Positions 10,540 through 21,527 of a stretch of DNA of 64,000 bases are shown here, in pieces. Numbering within the stretch: position 1 is the first letter of the stretch; each line of letters starts with the position of its first letter. A program made the translations under genes and the position numbers. Where the stretch lies: positions 14,521,704 through 14,585,703 of the forward strand of contig NC_088304.1 in assembly GCF_032854445.1 (NCBI RefSeq), in the 5' to 3' direction. This DNA is from Liolophura sinensis (taxonomy: Eukaryota > Mollusca > Polyplacophora > Chitonida > Chitonidae). A model generated the notes under the pieces. That model did no database searches and was not told the DNA's origin. It was given only the letters and a program-made list of their open reading frames with translations.

Positions 10540-11955
10540 TATTAAAAATTATACCCCTTTCGATGATAATGCATATGAAATATCTTATTGACTTTGACAC
10601 TGTCAGTCATAGCATTCTCCTTTCAAAACTAGATCACTGTGGCTTCCGGGCCTGTCAAAGGACTGGCTGGGTAGCTACCTGTCAAACCGTACTCAGTGTA
10701 CATCCTTCATCAACGTATTGTCTGAATCCACAGACGTTACATGTTGTGTACCTCAAGGGTCGATTCTGGGACCAATCCTATTCCTATTATATATAAATGA
10801 CATATCGAAAGTATCAGACATTCTAAATATCATACTCTTTGCAGACTCTACTAGCACAACTTATCCCTGTGAAAATGTCGATGAGGCTATCACGACTTCG
10901 TCTTACAAGCTAGGAAAGCTGAACACCTGGTTCTGTGCAAACCGCCTTTCACTAACTGTTAACAAAACAAAGTATATGTTAATCTCACCCACGAGTAGAC
11001 ATAGACCACAAATTACTGTTCCCTTGACTGTTTCTGGGACAGAGGTTAAACGAGTCAGGGAGTTCAAATTTCTTGGTTTTATGTTTACGAAAAGCTAAAA
11101 TGGACCTCACACATAGATTGTATTCGTAAAAAGGTCTCGAGGAATCTAGATGTATTCAACTACATTAAGGACTCGGTGAATAAAAAAACACTTTTTATCC
11201 TTTATTATTTTTTTGATCTACCCTTATTTTTCATACAGGAATATTTTGTGGGCAAAGACGTATAAGTCTCACTTGCAACCTCTGCAAATATTGCAAAAAC
11301 GCGCTATTCAAATTGTGACTGTCTAGGTCCCTAGAACACACAAAGCCATATTTTTGCACTCCTGAAATTCTGCCCTTGTCTGAATTGAACACTTTTTAAC
11401 TAATTTTTTACTAATATGATATTGCATAAACTTGTTTATCACCCGGAAGTATTACCACCTAGCTTTAATAATTACATTATTAAAAACATTGACATACGTT
11501 ACTATGGAACAACATGTTGGCCATTAGATCTGTATCTAACCCCCTTTAAAAGTAATTTGTCCTATCGTTCACTTAAAGTAGTTGGCCCTCGGGAATGGAA
11601 CAAACTTTCAACCTTCATACTTACACAATATTTAGTCAATTTCCTTTTTCAAATCTAAACTGAAATCAGCACTTATTCTCCGTTTAGTCTAACACACAAT
11701 AATATATTTGAGAGTCGTTACTATAAGCACCTGTATATATTATTTATTTATTTACTTTTTTTCACAGGAACAGATAATCACGATGTTTATAATCACCATA
11801 GTTCACATGCCTGTAATATATACAAACTGCATGTTAATGGGATAGAACAAGCTCCATAAGCTTTATTCCCGCCAGTATGATTCTGTATGTTTATATAAAT
11901 CTTATGTTTTGTATATTATATTGGTGAATAAACAAACAAACAAACAAATAAAATG
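10540..11955 (+). mobile_element. Degenerate LINE (CR1/jockey-like), reverse transcriptase C-terminal half and tail
   Basis: Frames in succession encode reverse-transcriptase blocks: DFDTVSHSILLSKLDHCGF, VPQGSILGPILFLLYINDIS, the catalytic-box position FADSTSTT, LNTWFCANRLSLTVNKTKYM and FKFLGF. They are followed by a distal region with HIDCIRKKVSRNLDVF and PFKSNLSYRSLKVVGPREWN. Frameshifts and stops break the frame near 10655 and after 11095, and FADD has become FADS, so the copy is dead. The 3' end at about 11925-11955 carries a short CAAA-type repeat, as in CR1/L2-type elements. The 5' part is missing. Confidence 0.8.
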
Positions 11956-12104
11956 TTAAGATATGCTGAAAAGAAAAGGCTTGGCTTTTTCCACTGTTCG
12001 GGAAAACGCTCGGTCTTTTTTTATAAAACCAAATATAGTTTTCCCCCTTTTTCATTGGACGGAAAGAAGTAATTAGTACGTGTACGTAGGTTTAAAAGAC
12101 TTAC

Positions 12105-12420
12105 TTGGTCCAATAAAGACGGAAATATTTTTGCTGTATTTCAGGAAGGCTGCTAATTCACCGACGTATCTGGCGTTGCACATCTCCCCGTTTGGCCGAT
12201 AGATATATTCTACATTGATGTGTGGATATTTGGTCCTGACGTGTTCTAGCCCCAAATCAATTGCTGGACCGGACCGTCTGTAGTCAAAGGGATGTGTTCC
12301 ATTGACGACATTGATGGTGACCACAGTTATGTTGACAGAGGTGGTCAGAGCACAGGAACAGATGATGACTAGTATGAAAAGCATGGTGTACATGAGGGAC
12401 GTATCAGTTAACATCTGCAC
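12105..12420 (-). CDS. First coding exon of an ANF-receptor-type ligand-binding receptor (partial)
   Basis: Encodes about 105 residues: a hydrophobic signal-like segment (MLFILVIICSCALTTS, residues 13-28), then a periplasmic-binding-type extracellular domain with SGPAIDLGLEHV and GELAAFLKYSKNISVFIGP. The [AS]GPAI..[AG]LE.V and GELA....N.S.FIGP blocks are typical of the N-terminal lobe of receptor guanylate cyclases and natriuretic-peptide-type receptors. In those proteins a Cys follows GP, here expected from the next exon. The exon ends in phase 1 at a consensus donor (CCAA|gtaagt). In-frame Met residues at positions 1, 3, 10 and 13 make the exact start uncertain. No continuation exon was found between 12104 and 1. 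Other ANF-receptor proteins are possible. Confidence 0.62.
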
Positions 12421-15050
12421 GTCCGCTAAGATGTTTCACTGGAACTTTCTTCCCCTAAACACAGTTGGTAAGCCCAATAGCGGTGATGTAGAACCATTCA
12501 AATGGAAAGGCAGTGCTTGAGTCAAAGTCCATCCATTAGATCGTTACCTCTGTGCGTGTTCTGCATCTAAACTACGCCTGACCAGCGTCATACTTATACC
12601 GACAATGGTTCGAATTAGCCAATCGATACGAAAAAACGCACACAATCGTGGCCAATCAGTCTCTGCAATAGAAGTTAGAACAAAACCTTATTTGAGGTAA
12701 GCTGACAGTTACGTGTAACCATCTGACAACCACCCACCTGCCGCCGCTCCTCTGCGTTTACTCTCCACCATGTAGTCTTTTTACATTCAACACCAAACGC
12801 GATACGCCTGGTGTGAGTGTACGACCATCGTCACAATATCCCCGCAGCCACGAAGATCAAACAGATGACTAAAAAGAAAAACCAAATGTAATTTTTTTTC
12901 CACCTAAAGGGAGATTACAAGAGATAAAATTGGATTAAAAATGCAAAAGCTTTATACAAGAAAACACAATGTATGTTTTGTGTATGTAATTATTTTTTTC
13001 AGAGGGCACATGTGAAGAAAGCACGCATATTTCTACAGGGAATCTGTATGTGATTGCATCGTGAGACACAAAAACAGACATGCAATGAATGACAGAGCGA
13101 AACAAATGCTTGTTTTCCACTTACATTATATTCTTCATCTATTTGAGACTGTAGAACATACGACTACAATATCTAAATCAATATCCATCAACCTGGGACT
13201 AATTCCATGTACATGCAAAGCTAATCTGGTGTACTTTACAATAAGCAACTTTTCCTACACAAAAATACACAAAAAATATCTTCAAGTTTTTTTTTTTGTT
13301 TTTTTTTTGATCATGTATTTTATTATTTTTTAAAATACCAGAAATATCCTTGGGCACTGGATGTTAAACATTACTCAGTGAGCAAAAAACCAATCATCTA
13401 AAGACTCGCCATACTATAAATTATTCAGCCAAATTTGAATTATTCACCCGAAATACTGACTACCATCTTCTGGGCATTACGCTTTCGTGCAAATCAGGTT
13501 GACTGCACTTCCTCTGCCGTCGAACGTGGGAATGACGTCCCGATTAGAGCAGAGAAAATACGTAACTCACACCTTGATATACAGTCATGAAGCGATTACA
13601 TAATGATAGACGTATAACTTAACAAGTACAAAAGCTGAACACTAAGACCTGGAATGAAATTACAGACTGTTGCAATGTAAACTCTCCTAATTTGAACTCG
13701 AAAATCACAACTGAAACTGCAAATATAGTCCTGTGCAATGTTTTCTGGTAAAAACGACTTAACAAAACGGTGCCGCTCAAAGACAGCCCTTTGTTGCTAC
13801 ATGTGTTAGAAGTATAGGATGAACTTATACATACTCGATGGGGATTACCTGCTACAGCAGAAACAGGGAAGAAAGAGCATTTATCCTGTCCTGGACGGAC
13901 TCTATTTACGTTGAAGTGGTACCCGAAGGCTTCTTGAATCACTGTTTTTGCCTTGCATGTTTCTAAGTCTTGTTTCTAATTGGTGTCGTTTGTTTAACCA
14001 CAAAAGCAAATCGATCAATTCGTCACACTTCCCATCATATGAGACTATTTCCATGCCAAGGAATCAATACACCTTGCCTGGTACACTATATCGCTTCGAC
14101 AGGAATCAACAACTGCGGGACTGGAGCAAAGACCTCAAAATGGAAGCAGGCTAACTCGCACATGTAACTTGCAAGAGATGGGAATTGCACAGATATTAGA
14201 ACCCACCGCTTTAAATAGGCTCAAAACGCAGTGTCATCATGAAGATGATGGTGTCATAAGCTTACGACACGTTCACAAAAAGGGCCAGTGTTTATCAAAC
14301 GTTTTAAGGCTGATGTCAAAATGTCAAACACACAGCTGCAATCAAAATGTTTTGCTCTAGGAAATTTGTAAATGTGTACCCTATATTGTCTGAGCCACCA
14401 TTTGAATTCTTCCCTGTTCTGAGTTTGTCTTTTAAAGCACTTTCAGTTTATGATAAAAGTCTTGTCTTGCTTTATTAATACGAGACCAGAAAGTTCTGTA
14501 GACTTTGTAATATTTATTCAGAATGCCTTGTTTTCTGATATGCTGTCAAAAAGTAATACGTTGAAAGATAAAGTGGACGGATCTGGTACATGGCGAAAGA
14601 AACTGTTTACTGCCATTATTTTGGAGGTGGGAATCAGTTATCTTCCTGCTCAGTATAACATGTGGAGAGATTGCGGTGCTGATTCTTGAAATGAAACTCT
14701 CAGAAAGTGCTGTCAGAGTTTTGGATTTCGACTGTGATTTTTACACATCATGTATTTTAGTAAGCGTCACTCTCTATGGGGTTTTTTTTTTTGGCCCCGC
14801 TTCTAGCTTTCCTTGTTACAGACATATAAAAAGACGGGGATATCTTTCTGTTTAGTGCTTCCCATAACGCAGCAAAATCAAGCAGCAATCGATCTTTTGT
14901 AGTATTATTTGTATTCAATTCAATTACCGAACTATATGCCATGATTTCTTATCTCTTATATTAACACAGCACATAAAGAAGCCAAAGATAACAGCTAGAT
15001 TATTCCATGTTCTTGTGGTTTTGGCCATATACGGGAATCTGCATGGATCT
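12421..15050. other. Upstream region of the receptor exon and unassigned DNA
   Basis: The first few hundred bases should hold the promoter of the - strand receptor gene, but I see no clear TATA box. Poly-T tracts lie at 13289-13310. Open frames are short and motif-free. Confidence 0.4.
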
Positions 15051-15054
15051 ATAG

Positions 15055-15190
15055 TCCTGGCGCCGATTCCACAAAGCCAGATGTGATTTAAATCAAATTT
15101 TCTGGAGCTTATATTTGGTACTTAGACATATTATTGCTAACAGCTTTGGGTGTAAAAAATTCATTTTATTTTTAACTTATAACTTATGCC
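15055..15190 (+). repeat. R4-type end fragment
   Basis: GATTCCACAAAGCCAGATGTGA, TTTAAATCAAATTTTCTGG matches the left end of R4. The other end is not seen. A palindromic CCATGGG...CCCATGG lies at 15188-15211. Confidence 0.4.
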
Positions 15191-15534
15191 ATGGGATCGA
15201 AAACCCATGGCAAGCTCACATGCCAAAACTTCAGATGTAAAGCCACCCAAAGTAACAAATTATACACACTGCTCAAATATTAAAACAACCACGGGCTGGT
15301 CAATATATTAGTTTTTCGACAAGGATGACAGGGATAATTAGCAAATAGATTATCACTATGGGGATCGAGTTAATCCCTGCTTTTTAATTTGCTCGTGTAC
15401 ATGGTTTCCGCATGAGAGGAATGATTAGTAACGCTACTGGGCAGCGTGTGCACTGTTATTTTCATTAGCATTAGATTTATGACATCAGATTTTGACATGG
15501 GTGATTACAACGTGTCCAAGAGGAAACTCAACCC

Positions 15535-15625
15535 TGGGGTCAACTCCACAAAACCATTTCTGACTTAGGTCAAAATCTGACGTTTCATTTCAGGGATTCA
15601 TTTTGTGCCTGAGGAGTCCCAATTT
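15535..15625 (+). repeat. R4-type end fragment
   Basis: TCCACAAAACCATTTCTGACT, TAGGTCAAAATCTGA matches the left end of R4. Confidence 0.45.
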
Positions 15626-16084
15626 TAACTACCTCATCAATTTTATGTTAGGGGTCGTCCCTATAAACGTTCGCGATTCAGACGTGAAGAAAACATCCCG
15701 TCTTGTTCCATTTGGCGGTGTTTGATGATTCTCCCGATTCCATTGTTGTAACTGGACATTCCACCAATATGACAGATGATATATGACATATATAAGAGTT
15801 CTCCAGTAACTTGCCCGTCGACGACAGTTTATTCCGGGCACTGGAGTTTCCTCTTCCCATACAAATGGCCGACAGCATATGAGTGGGAAACTCTTTACAT
15901 ATGTTATTAAAAAATAAATCCGCCAAAAACTGTCGCACCTCGCCAGCTAAATGTACCTCCTGACGGAAAACCGCAGCCAAACCCTTGGGAAAAGGGTCAT
16001 TGTCACACACTTGTTGTCTGTTGAGAGACTCTCTTTCATAAATGGCTCTAATTCCAATGTTATTAAGTATCCATGTATGAATGG

Positions 16085-16198
16085 CAATATCCCAGAAACC
16101 CTGCAATATCCCAGAAACCCTGCAACATTCCAGAAACCCTGTAATATCCCAGAAACCCTGCAATATCCCAGAAACCCTGCAATATCCCAGAAACCCTG
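16085..16198 (+). repeat. 19-bp minisatellite, 6 units
   Basis: Exact register of CAATATCCCAGAAACCCTG. Units 3 and 4 carry substitutions (CAACATTCC, TAATATCC). It lies inside a 183-codon - strand frame that is likely accidental. Confidence 0.95.
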
Positions 16199-16436
16199 CA
16201 TGTGATGTATACATATATCGCCTCGACATCAGTCTATGCCATAAACATTGCGGCTGAAGATTTTAAATCAAATCTTACATTCAAGCGCCCCTATTCAAAG
16301 TTTCTTAATAATATACCAGCCACTAATTACTACCATTATATGCATGGCGGGGAAGATCCATGGCGCTATGCTTTATATGTATGTTTGCTTTGAGTTTTAC
16401 GTCGTTCTTAACAAATTATCAGTTATACATATATGG

Positions 16437-16740
16437 CGACGGGGAGTCATTAGGTGTGTGCTCTGTCTTGTGACAGGGCCAGTCCGTGTCACCAAAGTGC
16501 TGTCGCCACTAAAGTATCATGCCGAGGACACCAGACATAAAACCCCATCCGGTCACGTTATACTGACACCGGGCTAACCGCTTATATTTCCTTGCTCTAG
16601 CCTTTCAATACTGAGCACCAAACGGGACAGCAATAGGAACCGTTTTTAAAGGCTCTGTTATGACCCGACCCGGGTTTGATTCCGGTCTCCCCATTTCGAG
16701 GAAGGCGCGCTAGTCATTAGGTCACCGAAGTGGTCACGCT
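16437..16740 (-). mobile_element. SINE-B copy (third tRNA-type SINE family), near full length
   Basis: On the - strand a tRNA-like head (CTTCGGTGACCTAATGACTA, B box GGAATCAAACCCGGGTCG, about 16660-16735) leads into the body (CAGTATAACGTGACCGG, GGTGTCCTCGGCATGATAC and GGCGACAGCACTTTGGTGAC). It ends near the GGCGACGGGGAG stretch at 16437. The body is shared with copies at 33228 and 41226. The SINE superfamily is not assigned. Confidence 0.7.
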
Positions 16741-16799
16741 ATGCGTCGTAGGTACGAGTGTAATTCCACTTTATCTGGGGCTAGGGATGTATAAACATT

Positions 16800-17080
16800 A
16801 TCTGCGTTTATCCGAACAGTTGTAATGAAATACTTTTATGCTTTTCCTCCTTGATGCAGGATGGATTTCCACAGCTCTTTTATCTAGTGCTGCTTCAATG
16901 AGACGCCTTACCGAATGCAAGTAAGACGCCCCGACCGAGCCATTATACTGATACAGGTCAACGAGTAGTTGCACTGTCGCCTTCATGGCAAACGCCAAGC
17001 GAGGAAGTCACAACTTTCTCTTTTAAGGTATTAGGTGTGACTCGACCCAGAATTGACCCTGGATCTGCCTCCTGAGGAAT
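16800..17080 (-). mobile_element. SINE-C copy, reverse
   Basis: On the - strand: GATCCAGGGTCAATTCTGGG, TCACACCTAATACCTTAAAA, CGTCTCATTGAAGCAGCACT and GGAAATCCATCCTGCATCAAG. These match the forward copy at 9490. The terminal ACTCCTTCGGCG module seen there is absent here. Confidence 0.65.
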
Positions 17081-17907
17081 TGTGAAGAAAAGAGATATGT
17101 GGTGTTCGAGGCAAATATTTGCCCCATTAATATCGCAGGACTTTCATGCTTTTTTTTTTTTTTTTATTTTACCACAAAACCGTATACAGCTACCTGTCTA
17201 ATCAACTCGGCAATTTCGTTAATAATTGATGCAATACAATGGCCAGGTGAATTCTGAATGATGCACCCTTGTACATGTGTATCTTGACGCCTGACTATCC
17301 ACATGGAATGTTTATTTCAGGAGAGAGTACTTGTTGGATTTGAACTCAAAGCCTTCACTGTCAGATTTAATAAGCTGTCAAGAGGTCTTGTATAATAACA
17401 TATACAGTATTGTTTTGTGTATATTCTGTAAGATCGTCGTGTCCATTAACAAATTCAATGGAATATATCAGAGACAGTGACGACGGCCTTCTCGAATGGA
17501 GTATATACTAAGTGAAACTAAATGAACCGGAAATTTCAATTTAAAACGGCTTTCACTCGGTCAACACCGACAAAAAGCAATCCACGCCATACGTGCATAT
17601 TGTGTTACAGATTGCTGGTAAACTTGTCTATGGATATAATCAGAAACAATATCAGGTCTATAACTAAAATTTGCTTCCATGTATTGATGTGTTTCAGAGC
17701 GGGCGTCAATTAGTCTTCCATTAACCCGAGCTGTGCAAAAGCACATCGTTTGTCTTTAAGCCGGTCTGGCTTATCTTTTATAATAGACAAAAAACAATGG
17801 AGAAGCACACTCCCTAACCCCCAATGCTATTCAGGTAAGACGTCAACGCCCTGCGATTCAGGGTGTTTTCTTTGCACATTCTGAATTGTTGTCTATTTCT
17901 TTTCGAG

Positions 17908-18970
17908 AGTGTCGCAAAATATATCCAAATTGTTACATTACTATTATAGTCATCAGAAGTGCAGAAACCGAAATAGTGACGTTCCCATATAAACACTACA
18001 TATATCTAACTGAAATCTATTGTTTTAGAGAGTCGCCTATTTTCAGCTCTCTGTAAAATCTGTCATTCTCGCTACCAAAACTGCCTTTGGTCAATGACAC
18101 GTAACAACACAAGCTCTACACTTGGATATGTTGGAAGTCCATATTCTTGCAAAGAAAATCAAATTGGAACAGGTTTTCTAATTTATAACGTTAAACTGCA
18201 TAACTCTGTGTAGACGCCAAGAGCGCATGACCTCGGATGACGTCACAATTATTAAAAAACCAGTGGTATGCTGGGAAATGAGCGTGGAGAGTACTTTGTT
18301 GTACATTACGAGCACCAACGTGCGGTTAGAACAAACTCCACGCAGTAATACAGCCTACACTACACTCTCAACGAATGGGCTACACTGTGTTTTATAACAT
18401 AATTTCCTAACATCCAGTTTTAAAACCATACTGCCATGAGATCATATATTGCAAGAGATAAAATAAAATTCATTTATTAAGATTATGTTATACTAAACCT
18501 TTTAACATTTTCATATATCGCAGTGTTTGAAACAGGGTTTAAAGTAAAACCGATAGCAGTTAAGGTAACTGGTGTCGACGTCCGTCAAAACATGTTGAAC
18601 TCCACCAAATATCCAGCATGCCACTGTTTGCTTTTTTTCATAATTATGACGTCACCGAGGCAATGGATTCTTGCCGTCGAAACCGCGTTTAATATTATGA
18701 ATTAGAAAAAGGGTTCTAACCTCATTTTCCTTGCAATGATATGGACGTTCAACACATCAATGCGTAGAGCTTATTTTGTTACGTGTCACTGACTAAAGGT
18801 AATTTTGGTAGTGGGTATGACTGATTTCTTCAGACAGCTGAATGTAGGCGTCTCTCTAAAACAACAGATTTTAGTTAGGTATATGTAGCATTTATATAGG
18901 AACGTCACTATTGCAGTTTCTGCACTTCTGATGAATATAATGTAACCATTTGGGTATATTTAGTGACACT
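17908..18970. mobile_element. Foldback element with about 400-base inverted arms
   Basis: Left arm about 17908-18322, right arm about 18572-18970 in inverted orientation, with a spacer of about 250 bases. The arms start AGTGTC and share TTACATTA, TCATCAGAAGTGCAGAAAC, ATAGTGACGTTC, GACACGTAACAA and CCTCGG..TGACGTCA. Identity is roughly 75-85% by eye, with small indels. No open frame in the interior looks like a transposase. No clear target duplication is visible. It is continuous on its right with a 67-bp tandem array that contains the arm terminus. Confidence 0.75.
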
Positions 18971-19512
18971 TATGTATGTATGTACATATGCATGTATATA
19001 TGTATGTGTAGGTGTCATCAGAAGTGCAGAAACCGCAATAGTATGTATGTACATATGCATGTATATATGTATGTGTAGGTGTCATCAGAAGTGCAGAAAC
19101 CGCAATAGTATGTATGTTTTTTTTTGGTTTTTTTTTTATTTGATTGGTGTTTTACGCCGTACTCAAGGATATTTCACTTATACGACGGCGGCCAGCATTA
19201 TGGTGGGTGGAAACCGGGCAGAGCCCGGGGGAAACCCACGACCATCCGCAGGTTGCTGACAGACCTTCTCACGTACGGCCGGAGAGGAAGCCAGCATGAG
19301 CTGGACTTGAACTCACAGCGACCGCATTGGTGAGAGACTCCTGGGTCATTACGCTGCGCTAGCGCTTTAACCGACTGAGCCACGGAGGCCCCCTGTATGT
19401 ATGTACATATGCATGTATATATGTATGTGTAGGTGTCATCAGAAGTGCAGAAACCGCAATAGTATGTATGTATGTATGTACATATGCATGTATATATGTA
19501 TGTGTAGGTGTG
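18971..19512 (+). repeat. 67-bp tandem array derived partly from the foldback terminus, split by a SINE
   Basis: Units at 18975-19041, 19042-19108, 19396-19462 and a partial one at 19463-19512. Each combines TATGTATGTACATATGCATG-type DNA with TCATCAGAAGTGCAGAAACC, which is the terminal sequence of the adjacent inverted-repeat element. The first three units are nearly identical. A SINE sits at 19117-19395 and the array resumes in register after it. Confidence 0.85.
19117..19395 (-). mobile_element. Nin-DC-like SINE, near full length, inside the 67-bp array
   Basis: Reversed copy with a T-rich tail (19117-19140), the conserved body (GTTTTACGCCGTACTCAAGG through CCGCAGGTTGCTGACAGACC) and a tRNA-like head at 19290-19390 with A box (complement of CGACTGAGCC) and B box (GAGTTCAAGTCC on the - strand). 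Flanked by TATGTATG on both sides (19109-19116 and 19396-19403), a plausible target-site duplication, though the array itself is made of that motif. Confidence 0.85.
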
Positions 19513-21188
19513 TTTAACAAGTGATACTTATATGTACAGCAGGTAAATGTGTAAGATATTACATTGCAATTGTTGTTATGGATACATGTAAAACTTTCCA
19601 TGTCACCGACTGCACAGTCAGTTGTATTCAGTTGTGGAAATGTTAAAGCTTACACACGGAAGACAGGATACATGCGTGATGATCGCGTAATGGTGGGTTT
19701 GTGTTATATGGCGACACCATTCGAAACAACATATCTGTACACCTTAAAGTGCATTTTCGTTTTGTTCAAACAGAACTTGGCCACTGGTCAGTAAATTGTG
19801 TTTGTATTTGTTTTCATGTGTGAAAGTCTTCTCTAGCCTCTTCGTTACCTGTCTCAGCATGAGAAGTACAAAATACACTTTTTGGACTTCCTCTCTAAAT
19901 ATGTCAGTGACAGTTGTTTTAAACTCAAGGGAAAGTACCATAGATGAATGCGTTTTGCTGTGCTATGTTACGAAGGAGTACTAGATTACACAATGCTTCG
20001 ATATAATATACTAGCCGGTGTCTAAACCACGGTTATAGTAGAAAAAATTGGTGGATCGAGTCCGGTTTGGATCTTTACACTAGCCAAAATAGGCGACCTA
20101 AACTAAGACGAACTTAGAACCGCTCAGTTTAGTCCACTGTTTTCGTCCATGTAAACGCAACACGGCAATTGTCGGCTCAGATGCATACTAATTTCCGATA
20201 TGACAGGTTCAAGTGTGGTGATATCATTAAACTTACACAAAGATGGAAGATTATACAGGGATAGGTAGGCTCTATTCATAAAACTAATTACTATATCTGA
20301 AAATGAGCGTCATAGGTGCGAATCCAACTCGTGACGTTTTGGTGGCTGGTAAGACATTCGAAAAGAGATAGTAACACAATCCTTCATCATCAGTCCTGCC
20401 CAGTGCTAATCTCTGAACGCCATTTTAATCTTTGTGCCCAAATGGCAAGTCTGATATTCGTATACCACATGCACACCGTGGTGAAGAGTTCCCAGTCAAT
20501 AACCGCATCACCCATTCCCAAAACAATGGGATAATGGAATGGCAGAAGCTCGAAGTGGGACGCTTTACGTCTTTAGGTGACGCTGGGCATGCCACTGTAG
20601 CGTCTACAGCGCGACGTCATAGTAAGTAGATCAAACACGTCACAAATGAGACCGCAGCACGCAACATGTTTCGCGACGTAAAAACAAAAGACTTGTGTCA
20701 AACCTCATTCGATTGGCTTCTTTCAGAGGAAATCTATTCTATACTCTATTCCAGTTCCAAACGGAATATGTAATCTAATCTAATCTGATAAAAGATGTAC
20801 AGCATGGAAATAGATGCAGAAAGGACAGCCCATATTCAAGACATGTCAAGTATCCCAGATTTCAAACTCGTAAACAATTTCCATACCGAAAATAAATGTA
20901 CATACAGGTATGTCATGTGGTCGGACTTTGATTACAACAGTGACTGATGACAAATTCACCTTCTGAATTTGACCCTGCAAATGTTAACCTGGTTTAAATG
21001 TAGAGGATTATTAATCTGTGATCCAGTTTCAACTAGTTTGACCGTTTATCTATATGTACAAACACAGATTGATAGTCACGTAAGTAGATGGGTGAACATA
21101 AGAACCGGAATGCGTAGGCTGCCGGTCAGGTTGCGAAGCACTGACGAGAGATTCTGCCTTGTTTTATGGTTTGGAATTATTCAACAGA
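19513..21188. other. Unassigned region upstream of PRODH2 exon 1
   Basis: No gene or known repeat was recognised. It should contain the PRODH2 promoter and any 5' non-coding exon, but no motif stands out. Confidence 0.4.
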
Positions 21189-21527
21189 ATGGCCACCGTT
21201 TCCAGAAACCTGTTGAAAAAATTATCCGCGGTTAGATTAAACTTCCTACCTGGACGATCAACATCTTTACCTGTATTTAATGAAGACCAAATGGTTATAG
21301 CTCGTCTTGCTTCCACATCTTCAAAATTAACTGAAACAACGAGACATTCTTCCACGGATATTGCACCAGGGCCGTTTGGGGAAAATCGCAAGAACGCGAA
21401 AGAAGAATTAGTTAGTTTTGACGACTACCGGAGTGCATTTAAGCAAAAAACTGTTGGAGAGCTCGCCCGGGCGTTATTCGTTTTACGGCTGTGCTCTTTT
21501 AACATTGTAGTCGACAACAGTCTGAAG
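21189..21527 (+). CDS. PRODH2: PRODH2-like exon 1 (N-terminus, mitochondrial leader)
   Basis: Encodes 113 residues from MATVSRNLLKKL to NSLK and ends in phase 0 at a consensus donor (AAG|gtgagt). The first 20 or so residues have Arg/Lys and hydrophobics but no acidic residue, as in a mitochondrial presequence. The block FDDYRSAFKQKT followed by ELARALFVLRLCS is the usual entry to the proline dehydrogenase domain. An upstream in-frame ATG at 21159 would add ten residues (MFYGLELFNR). I prefer 21189 because it starts directly with a leader-like sequence, but the choice is not secure. Confidence 0.85.

Noticed and set aside
16085-16198. Possible CRISPR-like array, also 36571-36970 and 49555-50170
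   Set aside because: The units are contiguous without unique spacers, and the DNA is eukaryotic.
15678-16229. 183-codon open frame on the - strand, the longest unassigned one outside recognised genes and LINEs
   Set aside because: Its N-terminal third is the translation of the 19-bp minisatellite and the rest has no recognisable motif or codon bias. Probably accidental.
19124-19333. Frames of the type DWCFTPYSRIFHLYDGGQHY, also at 9070, 35190 and 38440
   Set aside because: They are translations of the SINE body and recur wherever it inserts. Not genes.
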